The notes under the pieces were generated by a model. The model saw only the letters and a program-made list of their open reading frames with translations. It was not told the origin of the DNA and made no database searches. A DNA stretch of 22,043 nucleotides. It comes from a virus. How positions within the stretch are numbered: the stretch's first letter is position 1; each line of letters begins with the position of its first letter. Position numbers and translations under genes: made by a program. This document shows positions 13,269 to 22,043 of this stretch, piece by piece. The stretch covers positions 1-22,043 of IMG/VR virus record IMGVR_UViG_3300045118_000337; one strand, given 5' to 3'.

Positions 13269-16200
13269 TTATTTTTCTATCCTATATAAAACCGCAAAAT
13301 CTGTTTCGGCTATTTTAGCCAATTGACAATTTTGTTTAACATAAGTGTAAAAAATCAATTCATCTTCTTGTGTAAATAATCCCATTTCAGTTATTGACAT
13401 AGGAACAAATTGATTTTTTATTTCACCTAAAACATAATAATGTTGGGCATCTTCAGTTACTTTCAAACTTGTCTGTGTTTGTAAATAATTGCTATCTTTT
13501 ATATCATTATTTGATGTAGCATCCCAAAGGTCAGTATTTTCTGCTGCTCCTATTTTGATATAACCGCCAGCAGACATAGATTCAATTAATGATGTTTTAC
13601 AAAAAGTGCTGCCAACTGCTGTAATTATAGCATATCCAGAAACAGGATTATCGATAAAAGAAATTATGACCTGTTTATTATATTTATCTAATTGAATATT
13701 ATCTGGAAGTATCATCTGATGTTCTAAATCAAAACATTGAACAAATACACCGTCGTGTTTAAGATTATGTTCAATATTCCAGGTATAGGATGTTTCACTT
13801 TGTACATGGAGATATTCATAATCTCTTATTCTACAATATCCTAATGTGGGAACATACCATACAACTTCAAATTCCTTTGTGGCAATTTGCATTTCAACAT
13901 TAGATGGTAATATTTGTGAATGATCTGAATAAAAATAATAATCTGTCAATACGTCTTCATTTGGTTGATGATGTTCTATATACCATGATGCCGATGCATC
14001 AGCAGTATTAATAAAGTTTTCCTTTGCTTTCATTATTAAAACAAATCCATTTTGTTGATTATAAAATGATACTGTTAAAGTATCAGTAGAATTAAGAATA
14101 ATATCTTCTGGGTATATTAAATTTCTATTATAATCATAACATTGTATTAGCAATTCGTAAGTTCCCAAATTATGTGTAATATTCCATTCGGTGTCACTAT
14201 AATATTGAGAAAACAAGTAACTATCTACCAAGGCACCTGATGTACTTACAGTAGCATAGCTATAAACTTTTACATCATCAAATCTTTCATCATATAAATC
14301 TTTCTTGTTCGTGGTAAAATCAACTTTTGGTGCAATAAAAATACCATAATGAGGAAATTTACATGCCGGTCTTACTGTTTCCCAACTAGCTATGACCTGA
14401 TTTAATGTTGTGCTTTCAATGATATTGGTTTGTGATAACGGTTCACAGTTTACATCAATTTCAACTTTATAATGGGGCGACATTATTAAACCATCATTAT
14501 ATGTTAACGTACCTACTTCTTTTAATATAGCTAAACCGTCTTCTCTATCGCTAAATGTGGCTCGGCAATTGTTTTCATCTATTATTTGATAGTCGGTGGG
14601 CTTTTTTTGTTTTAATGGTTTTGCTGTGGCATCAGCTTTACATATTAAAGCATAACCTATTGTTCCTGAAGCACCCCATGAAGCAGTACAATTGGCTGAT
14701 GAAGATAATGTTAACGTTTCTGGTGTAACCTTATTTAGGGGAGTTATAATACAATCATCCGCAACTTTTATAATTGTATATCCCGGCCAATTGCCTTCAA
14801 AATCAAGTTCCAGCCAATTTTCATCATATAATCTGCACTTCGGCAAATGTTCAAATATTGGTGGATGTGTACCCTTTATTGCTATATATCCAGATGTCGG
14901 AACACTAAATGTAATTGTACAGGTATTTCTATCTGTTAATTCTATATTTGCTGCTGAAGTTGCAATTGATCTTAAATTGCCGTCATAAATTTGAATAATA
15001 GCACCAATTTGATTTAAGTTATGAGATATAATCCATGATGCAGAGGGTGTCGTTTGTGTCCAAGTATAATCAGGTAAAGCATATACACATGACCCTGAAA
15101 CCGGACTAGTAAAATTTACAATCAAATCATTGTCGCCGTTTAACTGAACATCTGGACATACAACCAATAGATCATCAATATAACATTGACATAACACCAA
15201 TTCGTTATTTAAATTGTGATTTATATTCCAGGTGGCACCGGATGCTGGTATATTGTTCCCAACAATCATGCACCCGAAACCTATTATTGGTTCATTGTTC
15301 ATAATATAGATAGATTCATCTTCATAATGTATGGTCGAAAAACCATCAATACAAAGATTATTATTATCATACGTCTGAACAATAGTATTTTTATCCTGCC
15401 CCATATACATCCAAACACCACCATCTGTAAACCAGGAATATGTTGCAGAGATAATCTTATATGTATCTAAGTAATGTGTTATCCACCATTTACTAGCTGG
15501 TGTAACTTGTTCATGAACATAATTACCTTTTATGACATGAGCATATGCACCACTTGATTCAGCAGAAAAGGTTGTATAGATTAGGCCATCTAATGTAAGC
15601 TGAACATCAACTGGCATGATTAAAGCTTTAGTGATATTAGATTGGTATTGTGTAATTAAATTTACTCTAGTATCAATATCAGGATCAATAATAAACAGAT
15701 CACCAGGCCAATATGAACTTGAAGGTGCCCATAATGGCACTCCGGTAAATCCTGCCGGAAGAAACCATCCAGGAGATAAAAACCACCCTGTTCCCGCGAA
15801 CCAACCCCCATATCCAAAATATAATGTATCTTGTATTGAAGCATCAGCTATTGAAATAGTAATAAATCCACCTACAGGTTCATTGAAATTTAAATAATAT
15901 CTATCATCATAATAGGCTATACTATCTGGTCTTATTTCATTTCTATCTGTATCATAGCAACGTATAATAACATTATTACCATAAAAATTAGAAAATTCCC
16001 AGGTGGTGCTTTTATATGTTGTATAAAATTGTGCCAAAACTTGCTGTTGGTCTAAATTATGAACTATATCCCATGTTGCACTTTTATATAAAAACATCTC
16101 CATATAATCAGGAGTTTTAACCATGAAGGTTGCACTAACTGCGGGCGATTCATGAACATGTAAAGTTGCATTTAGAAATGGTAGTTCCCAATCTATTGAA

Positions 16201-18029
16201 AGAACATCCCCATCATTATCAGTATATTGTGTTGCATAATAACCACTAGTTGGTGTAGTTAAAACCCAACCGGATGAAATTGGTGTGGTTGAAATTTCTT
16301 CTGCTTCTACTAAAACAGCATAACCAGAAACCGGCTCGGAAAATGTTACTTTAACAATTTCATCATTAACTATGTTTATATTTTCATAGTCTAATTGCAC
16401 ATTATTGGTATCAAATAATTGAACTAGGATATTTTCAGTGTTCAAAACATGAGATAATGTCCAATGTTCAGATGCTGTAGTTGTATAAAAATCTGCTACA
16501 ACAGCACGAGAATCTAAATCATGTTCAATATTCCAAATAGTATTCTTGTTTAATTGTTCGTGAACATAATTTCCAGAAGTTGCACATGTGATAGTTCCAT
16601 TTAATGAAGACAATGAAGATATAATAACGATATTTGAACCACTCGGTGATACACTATACAAATCACATTCCGTAAAATTGCTTTCATATCCATGAACAAT
16701 TGGAACCAAATAATTTAAATCGTGTTGAAAGTTTCCTGACGTTGTATCTGTAAAAGTAAAAGTTGAATTTGGTAATAGAATAAAAGCATAGCCGCTTTTA
16801 TTGGTATTAAATGTTACAACGGTAAGATAACTTGATATACCTTCAATAGATTGAGGCACGATTAAATTCATATCTTGATCATAACATTGAACTAATGGTG
16901 TTTGAGTATTTAAATTGTGAACTATTATCCAAGATGTAGTAGAAATTTTTTGTTCATGAATATAACAATTTGTAAGAGGAACAGGATATCCTCCAGCATT
17001 GATCAAATCAACATAACCTGCTGATACACAAGTTGTCGGCATTTGATTATAATAATTAAGATAATTTATATCTACAAAATGTTCTAATGGTGTTTCTGGT
17101 ATGGCATTAGGGTTTGTTGGCCAGCCGTTACATATTGTTGGGCTGTGCCATCTTTCATAAATGTTTATTTTATCTGTGGTATTCCAGAATAGGTTTTTGA
17201 AAATAATATAAAGTGAGGTATAAGTGCCTTTACGTTTGAGGGAATTGGGTAATTCCCTTACATATTCTCTCAGTCTTCTTTCTCTTATTCTAGTTTCCAA
17301 TGAATCTCTATCGTAATATAAAGAATCAAGATATGTTTTATCAATTTCTATACCAAAAAACGAAGCAAGATATGTAATATAATCTAAATCTATTTCTAGA
17401 GGATCAATTAAAGTTGAAATTGTTCTAGCTTTATTATAAATTCGATTATAAACTTGATCAAAGAAAACTTTAAATATTTCACCAATATTTGTGGTTTGCA
17501 TATGATCTGGTAAACAACTAACTGCATAACGATCCATGCCCCAATATTCTATTCTATATACATCTCCTGTTTCCGGATATATTTTACCGAAATATAAAAA
17601 TGGTTTATTAACCGAAATAAAATCTAATATTGTGGTATCATCTGAATATTTTGCTCGTACATAATCATTCATTGCGCCAGCATAATAAACACTGTCTCCC
17701 ATTGTTATTGTTTCAATTGTTGATGAACTGCTTTTCTTGAGATAAGTTAAACTATCGGCATCTATTTCTATAGCAGAAGTCGCCGACGTTTCCATGGTAG
17801 TCATTCTACGAGCATAAAAAAAATTTCCAGAATAATATGGTGTGTATGGCTCGAAAGGAATCTGATATAACTGACTATAATTGTCGTATTGTTTTTCTAC
17901 CATTAGATAGAAAAAAGAACATATTGGTGCAGTAATACCATCAACAAATGGTGACTCGGAAGAAGAAGCAATCATGGAATCAAAAAAGTCTTCTAATAAA
18001 AATCTTGGTATTTCAGCAAATTTGGACAT
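13269..18029 (-). CDS. Giant baseplate/tail protein: P2-I-like N terminus plus HNL repeats
   Basis: At 1586 aa this is the largest gene in the window and lies where T4 has gene 7, just after gp6. Residues 180-285 resemble the tail protein I family (P2 gpI): LEIDLDYITYLASFFGIEID, then RIRERRLREYVRELPNSLKR and TYTSLYIIFKNLFW. From about 365 to 1472 there are some 13 full or partial copies of a 50-60 residue beta unit, W-x-I-x-HNL ... V-QCYD ... I-x-P-x-x-I ... V-F ... SGYAxI (clear copies start near 367, 522, 932, 998, 1281, 1348, 1416). A Gly/Trp/Phe-rich segment occupies 738-770. The C terminus (MSITEMGLF, LIFYTYVKQ) is a fibre-attachment type domain. It probably links the baseplate wedge to the fibres. 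Whether it is a true gp7 homologue is unclear. Confidence 0.85.
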   Translation of the reverse strand: MSKFAEIPRFLLEDFFDSMIASSSESPFVDGITAPICSFFYLMVEKQYDNYSQLYQIPFEPYTPYYSGNFFYARRMTTMETSATSAIEIDADSLTYLKKSSSSTIETITMGDSVYYAGAMNDYVRAKYSDDTTILDFISVNKPFLYFGKIYPETGDVYRIEYWGMDRYAVSCLPDHMQTTNIGEIFKVFFDQVYNRIYNKARTISTLIDPLEIDLDYITYLASFFGIEIDKTYLDSLYYDRDSLETRIRERRLREYVRELPNSLKRKGTYTSLYIIFKNLFWNTTDKINIYERWHSPTICNGWPTNPNAIPETPLEHFVDINYLNYYNQMPTTCVSAGYVDLINAGGYPVPLTNCYIHEQKISTTSWIIVHNLNTQTPLVQCYDQDMNLIVPQSIEGISSYLTVVTFNTNKSGYAFILLPNSTFTFTDTTSGNFQHDLNYLVPIVHGYESNFTECDLYSVSPSGSNIVIISSLSSLNGTITCATSGNYVHEQLNKNTIWNIEHDLDSRAVVADFYTTTASEHWTLSHVLNTENILVQLFDTNNVQLDYENINIVNDEIVKVTFSEPVSGYAVLVEAEEISTTPISSGWVLTTPTSGYYATQYTDNDGDVLSIDWELPFLNATLHVHESPAVSATFMVKTPDYMEMFLYKSATWDIVHNLDQQQVLAQFYTTYKSTTWEFSNFYGNNVIIRCYDTDRNEIRPDSIAYYDDRYYLNFNEPVGGFITISIADASIQDTLYFGYGGWFAGTGWFLSPGWFLPAGFTGVPLWAPSSSYWPGDLFIIDPDIDTRVNLITQYQSNITKALIMPVDVQLTLDGLIYTTFSAESSGAYAHVIKGNYVHEQVTPASKWWITHYLDTYKIISATYSWFTDGGVWMYMGQDKNTIVQTYDNNNLCIDGFSTIHYEDESIYIMNNEPIIGFGCMIVGNNIPASGATWNINHNLNNELVLCQCYIDDLLVVCPDVQLNGDNDLIVNFTSPVSGSCVYALPDYTWTQTTPSASWIISHNLNQIGAIIQIYDGNLRSIATSAANIELTDRNTCTITFSVPTSGYIAIKGTHPPIFEHLPKCRLYDENWLELDFEGNWPGYTIIKVADDCIITPLNKVTPETLTLSSSANCTASWGASGTIGYALICKADATAKPLKQKKPTDYQIIDENNCRATFSDREDGLAILKEVGTLTYNDGLIMSPHYKVEIDVNCEPLSQTNIIESTTLNQVIASWETVRPACKFPHYGIFIAPKVDFTTNKKDLYDERFDDVKVYSYATVSTSGALVDSYLFSQYYSDTEWNITHNLGTYELLIQCYDYNRNLIYPEDIILNSTDTLTVSFYNQQNGFVLIMKAKENFINTADASASWYIEHHQPNEDVLTDYYFYSDHSQILPSNVEMQIATKEFEVVWYVPTLGYCRIRDYEYLHVQSETSYTWNIEHNLKHDGVFVQCFDLEHQMILPDNIQLDKYNKQVIISFIDNPVSGYAIITAVGSTFCKTSLIESMSAGGYIKIGAAENTDLWDATSNNDIKDSNYLQTQTSLKVTEDAQHYYVLGEIKNQFVPMSITEMGLFTQEDELIFYTYVKQNCQLAKIAETDFAVLYRIEK

Positions 18030-19754
18030 CTAGTTCTCTTCAAAAAAGTTACAATTTTCTATACTTAACATAGGATATTGATTATGATCTAAAACAATGG
18101 TTTTTAATTGATTTTCTTCCCAATATCCTGTTGAAGTATAACTGGAATATTGTGGATAGCTTGTGCTCCCGGCGGCATAAAAATTAATCCATGATCCTGT
18201 AACAATATCATAAAAGTCTATATCTCTAATGTTTATGTTATATATCCCTTTAACATTATTAAATGTATTGGTGGATGATATTTTAGTTGAATCCATCAAA
18301 TAATTGACTATATCCATGAAACTTATAGTCTCACCAAATTTTCTGTCTTCCAGGGTAAAATAATATGACAGTTTATTTTTTACATCCTCTCTAACATTGG
18401 CATAACGGTAATTTTTCTTTATTCTCAGTCCCATGTTAAATCGGAAATAAGTAAAATCTGGGATAACAAATTCCTCATAGGCACATAACATTTTTTTTGG
18501 CTCTATATATTCTGAAATTGTTTCCAAAAATGATGTTGTATATGATCCAGCAATAGCTATATTATCATTATTTGTAGTGTAATTTAAATTTCCTGGCCAG
18601 GTTACAGGAACGATAGATAAATAGACTTTATTATAATCTAAAATGTTTCCCCCCACATATAAATCCTTTTCTCCCCAAGCATTAGCTTTATGTACTGAGT
18701 TGTGTGTTTCAAGATATGAAATATAATCAGTTTTAGTAACACATCTATATTGTGAATTAACCATACCTTCTATTGATGATCTAATTTCATCATTAGTTTC
18801 ACTATCTTGTGCTCCGGCGCTCGCTTCAGCATTTGTTATACTATATTTTGACTTAGCTAAATTGAATTCTGCTCCAGCGGACGGTGTAACTGTTATAAAA
18901 TCTAAAGATGAAACATTCGTAATTGTGTTAGCAGCAACATTACCATTAACACCGATTGTTTCTAATATGGTAATTTTTATTTCATCATTTGCACCTGGAA
19001 CATTTCTAGCATTGGAAAACCTAATAATATATTGATCATATTTATTGTAACGTAAAACATAAATGTTATCATCATCTTCTAAGCCAGACAAGTCATCGTA
19101 AAAATCAGATATTCTTGTCCATGGATTACCATTAACTTCAACATAAATTGAAGGATAATCATCATCTAGATTATCATCATAACCATATTGTAATGTAGGA
19201 AGATATAATGTATCATCTATCAAATCTTTACCATAATATGTATATTCTTTCACCATACCTTGAGATACTGGAACTTCTAATATAACAGGAAATTCTACTA
19301 TTTCTTCAAATGTATCTGTTATGGTAGAGAAATATATAGGCAAATTATCATACTTTGCCTTGTTGTTTGTATATGTTTCTTTCCAAGCGTTTACTCTTAT
19401 TGTATCACCAATAATACATCCATTTTGCGAGTGTTCTGATGCCGATGGTACAGTTACAGTTAATGTTGTTCTTGATGATATATATCCTTTCGGATAATAT
19501 CCTACTAGATAACCCAATCTAACTATATTTTCTCTTAAATCACAAGTATCAAGAAAAACATTTCTTGCCACTTTGTTTATGTAATAGGTTGACAATTCTC
19601 CCAAATAAGCTATTAATTCTAAGAGAATAGTGATATTGCTAGCATCATATTTATAATCTTGAAATACCGCTGATTCTGCGAGTTTTTCTTGCAGATCAGC
19701 TTTAATGGTATCAAAATTAGTATCAAGGTAATTGGGTACTATTTCATTAGTCAT
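18030..19754 (-). CDS. 6: Baseplate wedge protein, T4 gp6 / P2 gpJ-like
   Basis: This 574-aa protein belongs to the gp6/gpJ family that forms the inner ring of the baseplate. The N-terminal landmarks are typical: NFDTIKADLQEKLAESAVFQ, then DASNITILLELIAYLGELST, NKVARNVFLDTCDLRENIVR and LGYLVGYYPKGY, all within the first 95 residues. The central part is a beta-rich domain that contains EIKITILETIGVNGNVAANT, and the C-terminal part contains FGETISFMDIVNYLMDS, as in the family. The length is a little below T4 gp6 (660 aa). The ATG is 8 bases after the gp25-like stop, with AGAGGC upstream. Order gp5, gp25, gp6 is standard for contractile tails. Confidence 0.92.
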   Translation of the reverse strand: MTNEIVPNYLDTNFDTIKADLQEKLAESAVFQDYKYDASNITILLELIAYLGELSTYYINKVARNVFLDTCDLRENIVRLGYLVGYYPKGYISSRTTLTVTVPSASEHSQNGCIIGDTIRVNAWKETYTNNKAKYDNLPIYFSTITDTFEEIVEFPVILEVPVSQGMVKEYTYYGKDLIDDTLYLPTLQYGYDDNLDDDYPSIYVEVNGNPWTRISDFYDDLSGLEDDDNIYVLRYNKYDQYIIRFSNARNVPGANDEIKITILETIGVNGNVAANTITNVSSLDFITVTPSAGAEFNLAKSKYSITNAEASAGAQDSETNDEIRSSIEGMVNSQYRCVTKTDYISYLETHNSVHKANAWGEKDLYVGGNILDYNKVYLSIVPVTWPGNLNYTTNNDNIAIAGSYTTSFLETISEYIEPKKMLCAYEEFVIPDFTYFRFNMGLRIKKNYRYANVREDVKNKLSYYFTLEDRKFGETISFMDIVNYLMDSTKISSTNTFNNVKGIYNINIRDIDFYDIVTGSWINFYAAGSTSYPQYSSYTSTGYWEENQLKTIVLDHNQYPMLSIENCNFFEEN

Positions 19755-19762
19755 TTTTGCCT

Positions 19763-20149
19763 CTATAGTCGTTTAATTATATAATTTATAGTCATTGTAT
19801 CTGTGCCCCTGCCCAACATTACAAAATTAAGAATAACATTATAATAATATTGTTCTGGGCTATATTGCACATTAACATTTTTTAAATCTATTCTAGGTTC
19901 ATATGTATTTATTGCTGAAGCCACAGCCGTGCCCAAAGCTTGTGCATGTTTTTCGTTTATTGGCTCAAAAAGAAAATTATAAGGACCGTAAGCAAAATCT
20001 GGCCTCATTCTTCTTTGGCCTTGAAAAGTCATAACAATATTACGTAGTGAATTAAACACGGCTTCAACATCTTCATCTTTTTGTATATCACCATCATTTT
20101 GTTTATTTAGTTCAATATCAATATCACTATAAATCGCCACTCCAGTCAT
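19763..20149 (-). CDS. 25: Baseplate wedge protein, T4 gp25-like
   Basis: This 128-aa protein belongs to the GPW/gp25 family, a small baseplate wedge component that anchors the sheath and is shared with T6SS TssE. Landmarks are SLRNIVMTFQGQRRMRPDFA at 34-53, YNFLFEPINEKHAQALG at 57-73, and AINTYEPRIDLKNVNVQYS at 79-97; the EPRI motif is the family signature. Length matches T4 gp25 (132 aa). The start lies 23 bases inside the gp5-like gene and is preceded by AAGGAAAA, so it is probably coupled to it. Confidence 0.93.
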   Translation of the reverse strand: MTGVAIYSDIDIELNKQNDGDIQKDEDVEAVFNSLRNIVMTFQGQRRMRPDFAYGPYNFLFEPINEKHAQALGTAVASAINTYEPRIDLKNVNVQYSPEQYYYNVILNFVMLGRGTDTMTINYIIKRL

Positions 20150-22043
20150 TATATTTTCCTTCCCATATTATACTATCAAAATTTATTCCAGAAATTATGC
20201 TTCTAACATCTACTTCTAATTGTAATAATATATTAAAAACAGATCGAACCTGTTCTTTTATTATTGCAATTACAGCTTCAGCATAATCTGGTATTCTATT
20301 ATCTCTTGTATCTATTAACATTGCCGATGCACTAGGTGAAATCGTTTCTAAAAGTGCTTCATCTACAGTCATATCTTTTATATCTTCCCAATCTTCCGGA
20401 GTAAATTCATTCTCAAGCAATGGATCAATAAAATATCCGCTGCAAGCAACATTAAGAGTGTCCACATCAATCATTAATTCTGTTGTTCCGGGTTTAACCA
20501 TAGAATCAGGAGAAAGCAATTGTTCAATTGTTTTTTCATATAAAATATTTTTTAAATATGTTACTTGCCCTGAATATACATTATCTAAAGCATCATCAAA
20601 AATGAAATCACCTGAAGCAGCCAAAAAACTAGCTGATAATGCATCAGTTATAAATTGATCATGTTCATCCATTTCTTCTTGTAAATTACCTGAAACTGTT
20701 ACTGATCCAGTATCATAATAGAAATTGTCTATGTTTTTTCTGGCATAATCAATTCCATCATAACTTGATATTCCCGATCTTACATATTGATTGAGGTCAT
20801 ATTGAGAAAAATTTATTAGGTTGCTTTTGAGATTAGTATAATCTGATAAATTAATTTTAAGATTTAAGCCCAAATCTTTAGCTGTAGAATTAAGCTTACT
20901 TAAAGATTGCAACAGTTTTATATTACTAGTTGAACTAGATAATTTTCCTATAGTTGAATATATCAAAGTCCCCGGCAAATTAATAATAGAATTTGCCTTA
21001 TTTACTATAGACCGAACCAAAGTATAAGGTAAATTTTGTACTGTAGTTACCAATTGCACAGCATAATTATATTCTTGTTTTACATAATCAGCAATAGCAT
21101 TAATATCATTGACAATATCAGTTATTGGCATCAAAACATTATTGACCATTTCTATCACTTCATTTACAACAGTATCAATTTCAGATTTAATAGTATTAAC
21201 AACATCAAATATAGGTTGCATTGCTTCTCTAATTGCTCCAGTCACACCATCAATGGCCGCATTTACTGTAGAACATGCTGTTCCCATTGGTGAAAATCCT
21301 AGATTGGTTTGTACAGGGGAACCGATAAAATGTTGAGAATATGAAAATTTACTGGTAATACCATAAATTGATTTACTATACATACCTCCAATAGTATCAT
21401 TGTATCTACCTAAAGCAGACCGGGCATAATTTCCCTTAAAATTGTTTGATGTGTTTCCCCAACATGATATACTTTGATTTCCTTTCACAGAAATATTTTG
21501 GTTTACCCAAGCCGAAAGGTTTTGATTTGTTTTGGCTCTAAGGTACTGTGTATTGGCTACAAGGGTCTGTGATCCAGTAATACTATATAACTGATCCTTT
21601 AAAACAGTCTTAGTCTCTTTTTCACTCACCGAAATAATTCTTTCATCAATAATATATCTTTTTTCTTTACCAACAATTACACCTGTTTTGGTTCCTGCTA
21701 TATATTCTTCTAAATCAGCACCTATAATATTCCATCTATCACCTTCGTTTCTTAAAATTAAATCACCATCATTGTTTATCTCAAAATATGAATTTGAAGG
21801 ATGATAATAGTGAAATCTTTTGCCTTCTTCTGTGTTGTCTATCTCAAAAATATGCCCACCATGTGTGCCAACAACAATATTATGTGGATATTTTTCTTCA
21901 GTTAAAAGATAAAATGGTTCAGGCTCTTCTATTTGGGCATTTTTAATTAAATTTTCTCTTCTCGTGTCAATATATGTATCTTCAGTTTCATCTCGTGCTA
22001 ATCTGTGCCAATCAGCTTCTTCCAACCAATCTTCAAGAGGATA
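20127..22043 (-). CDS. 5: Baseplate hub/tail spike, T4 gp5-like (5' end outside window)
   Basis: The frame is open to the right edge of the window with in-frame residues YPLEDW before the first possible TTG, so the gene starts outside and 638 residues are visible. The segment LEEADWHRLARDE and then EKYPHNIVVGTHGGHIFEID with GKRFHYYHPSNSYFEI is typical of the spike region after the OB domain of gp5/VgrG proteins. Beta-helix-like repeats follow (NQNLSAWVNQNISVKGNQSI, near 168-187). From about residue 255 to 350 a helical, coiled-coil-like stretch (IFDVVNTIKSEIDTVVNEVI) replaces the expected end of a needle. No lysozyme domain is visible in this part. The role is membrane-puncturing central spike and hub. 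Confidence 0.82.
   Translation of the reverse strand, partial: YPLEDWLEEADWHRLARDETEDTYIDTRRENLIKNAQIEEPEPFYLLTEEKYPHNIVVGTHGGHIFEIDNTEEGKRFHYYHPSNSYFEINNDGDLILRNEGDRWNIIGADLEEYIAGTKTGVIVGKEKRYIIDERIISVSEKETKTVLKDQLYSITGSQTLVANTQYLRAKTNQNLSAWVNQNISVKGNQSISCWGNTSNNFKGNYARSALGRYNDTIGGMYSKSIYGITSKFSYSQHFIGSPVQTNLGFSPMGTACSTVNAAIDGVTGAIREAMQPIFDVVNTIKSEIDTVVNEVIEMVNNVLMPITDIVNDINAIADYVKQEYNYAVQLVTTVQNLPYTLVRSIVNKANSIINLPGTLIYSTIGKLSSSTSNIKLLQSLSKLNSTAKDLGLNLKINLSDYTNLKSNLINFSQYDLNQYVRSGISSYDGIDYARKNIDNFYYDTGSVTVSGNLQEEMDEHDQFITDALSASFLAASGDFIFDDALDNVYSGQVTYLKNILYEKTIEQLLSPDSMVKPGTTELMIDVDTLNVACSGYFIDPLLENEFTPEDWEDIKDMTVDEALLETISPSASAMLIDTRDNRIPDYAEAVIAIIKEQVRSVFNILLQLEVDVRSIISGINFDSIIWEGKYNDWSGDL

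Noticed and set aside
15662-15844. Minus-strand 60-codon frame inside the giant baseplate gene
   Set aside because: It is an out-of-frame shadow of the Gly/Trp-rich segment, with no ribosome binding site.
14692-15897. Plus-strand frames of 84-98 codons opposite the baseplate gene
   Set aside because: All are antisense to a continuous 1586-aa coding frame with repeats; they have no motifs or spacing that suggests genes.

Overview
The window is a late structural-gene block of an AT-rich, T4-like contractile-tailed phage (Caudoviricetes, T4 superfamily). Every supported gene lies on the minus strand, so transcription runs from 22043 towards 1. Genes are packed tail to head: most stops touch or overlap the next start (ATGA or TAATG), and no gene-free stretch longer than 100 bases was seen. 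The T4-type assignment rests on recognisable homologues of the baseplate hub/spike (gp5), baseplate wedge (gp25, gp6), late sigma factor (gp55), head-completion nuclease (gp4), portal (gp20) and prohead protease (gp21). The host cannot be named from this sequence. No tRNA, CRISPR array, transposon or bacterial gene was seen.

Layout in transcription order. (1) 22043-18030: hub/spike gp5-like (5' end outside the window), gp25-like and gp6-like baseplate wedge genes. (2) 18029-11025: a 1586-aa baseplate protein with a P2-I-like N-terminal region and many HNL repeats, then a 747-aa fibre with trimeric beta-roll repeats. (3) 11023-9938: a very short gp55-like late sigma factor inside the tail operon, then a fibre with a gp12-type collar domain. 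(4) 9925-7282: an accessory cassette of six small genes, made of one conserved 91-aa protein, four paralogues of one family and a 219-aa protein. The four paralogues and the 219-aa protein share a short leader (F-x-F-[IL]-x-E-E type) that resembles the capsid-targeting leader of T4 internal proteins. (5) 7291-3392: a 171-aa unknown, the gp4-like nuclease, a 520-aa propeller-like virion protein, a 333-aa Ig/coil virion protein and a 133-aa protein. (6) 3417-1: a PAAR spike tip, the portal interrupted by a 140-aa mini-intein, a small gp67-like core protein, a 74-aa unknown, a 23-codon ORF, a hairpin with tandem T4-type late promoters, and the gp21-like protease (3' end outside the window).

The genes fit one programme. 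The sigma factor would direct late transcription from TATAAATA-type promoters. The baseplate, fibres and PAAR tip build the injection end. Portal, core protein and protease build and mature the head, and gp4 finishes it after packaging. The best candidate for something undescribed is the cassette at 7282-9650: if its leaders are real targeting and cleavage signals, these are a family of capsid-packaged internal proteins delivered with the DNA. The portal mini-intein and the minimal late sigma are the next most interesting observations. All functional names come from recognition of motifs in the translated sequence; no database search was run.
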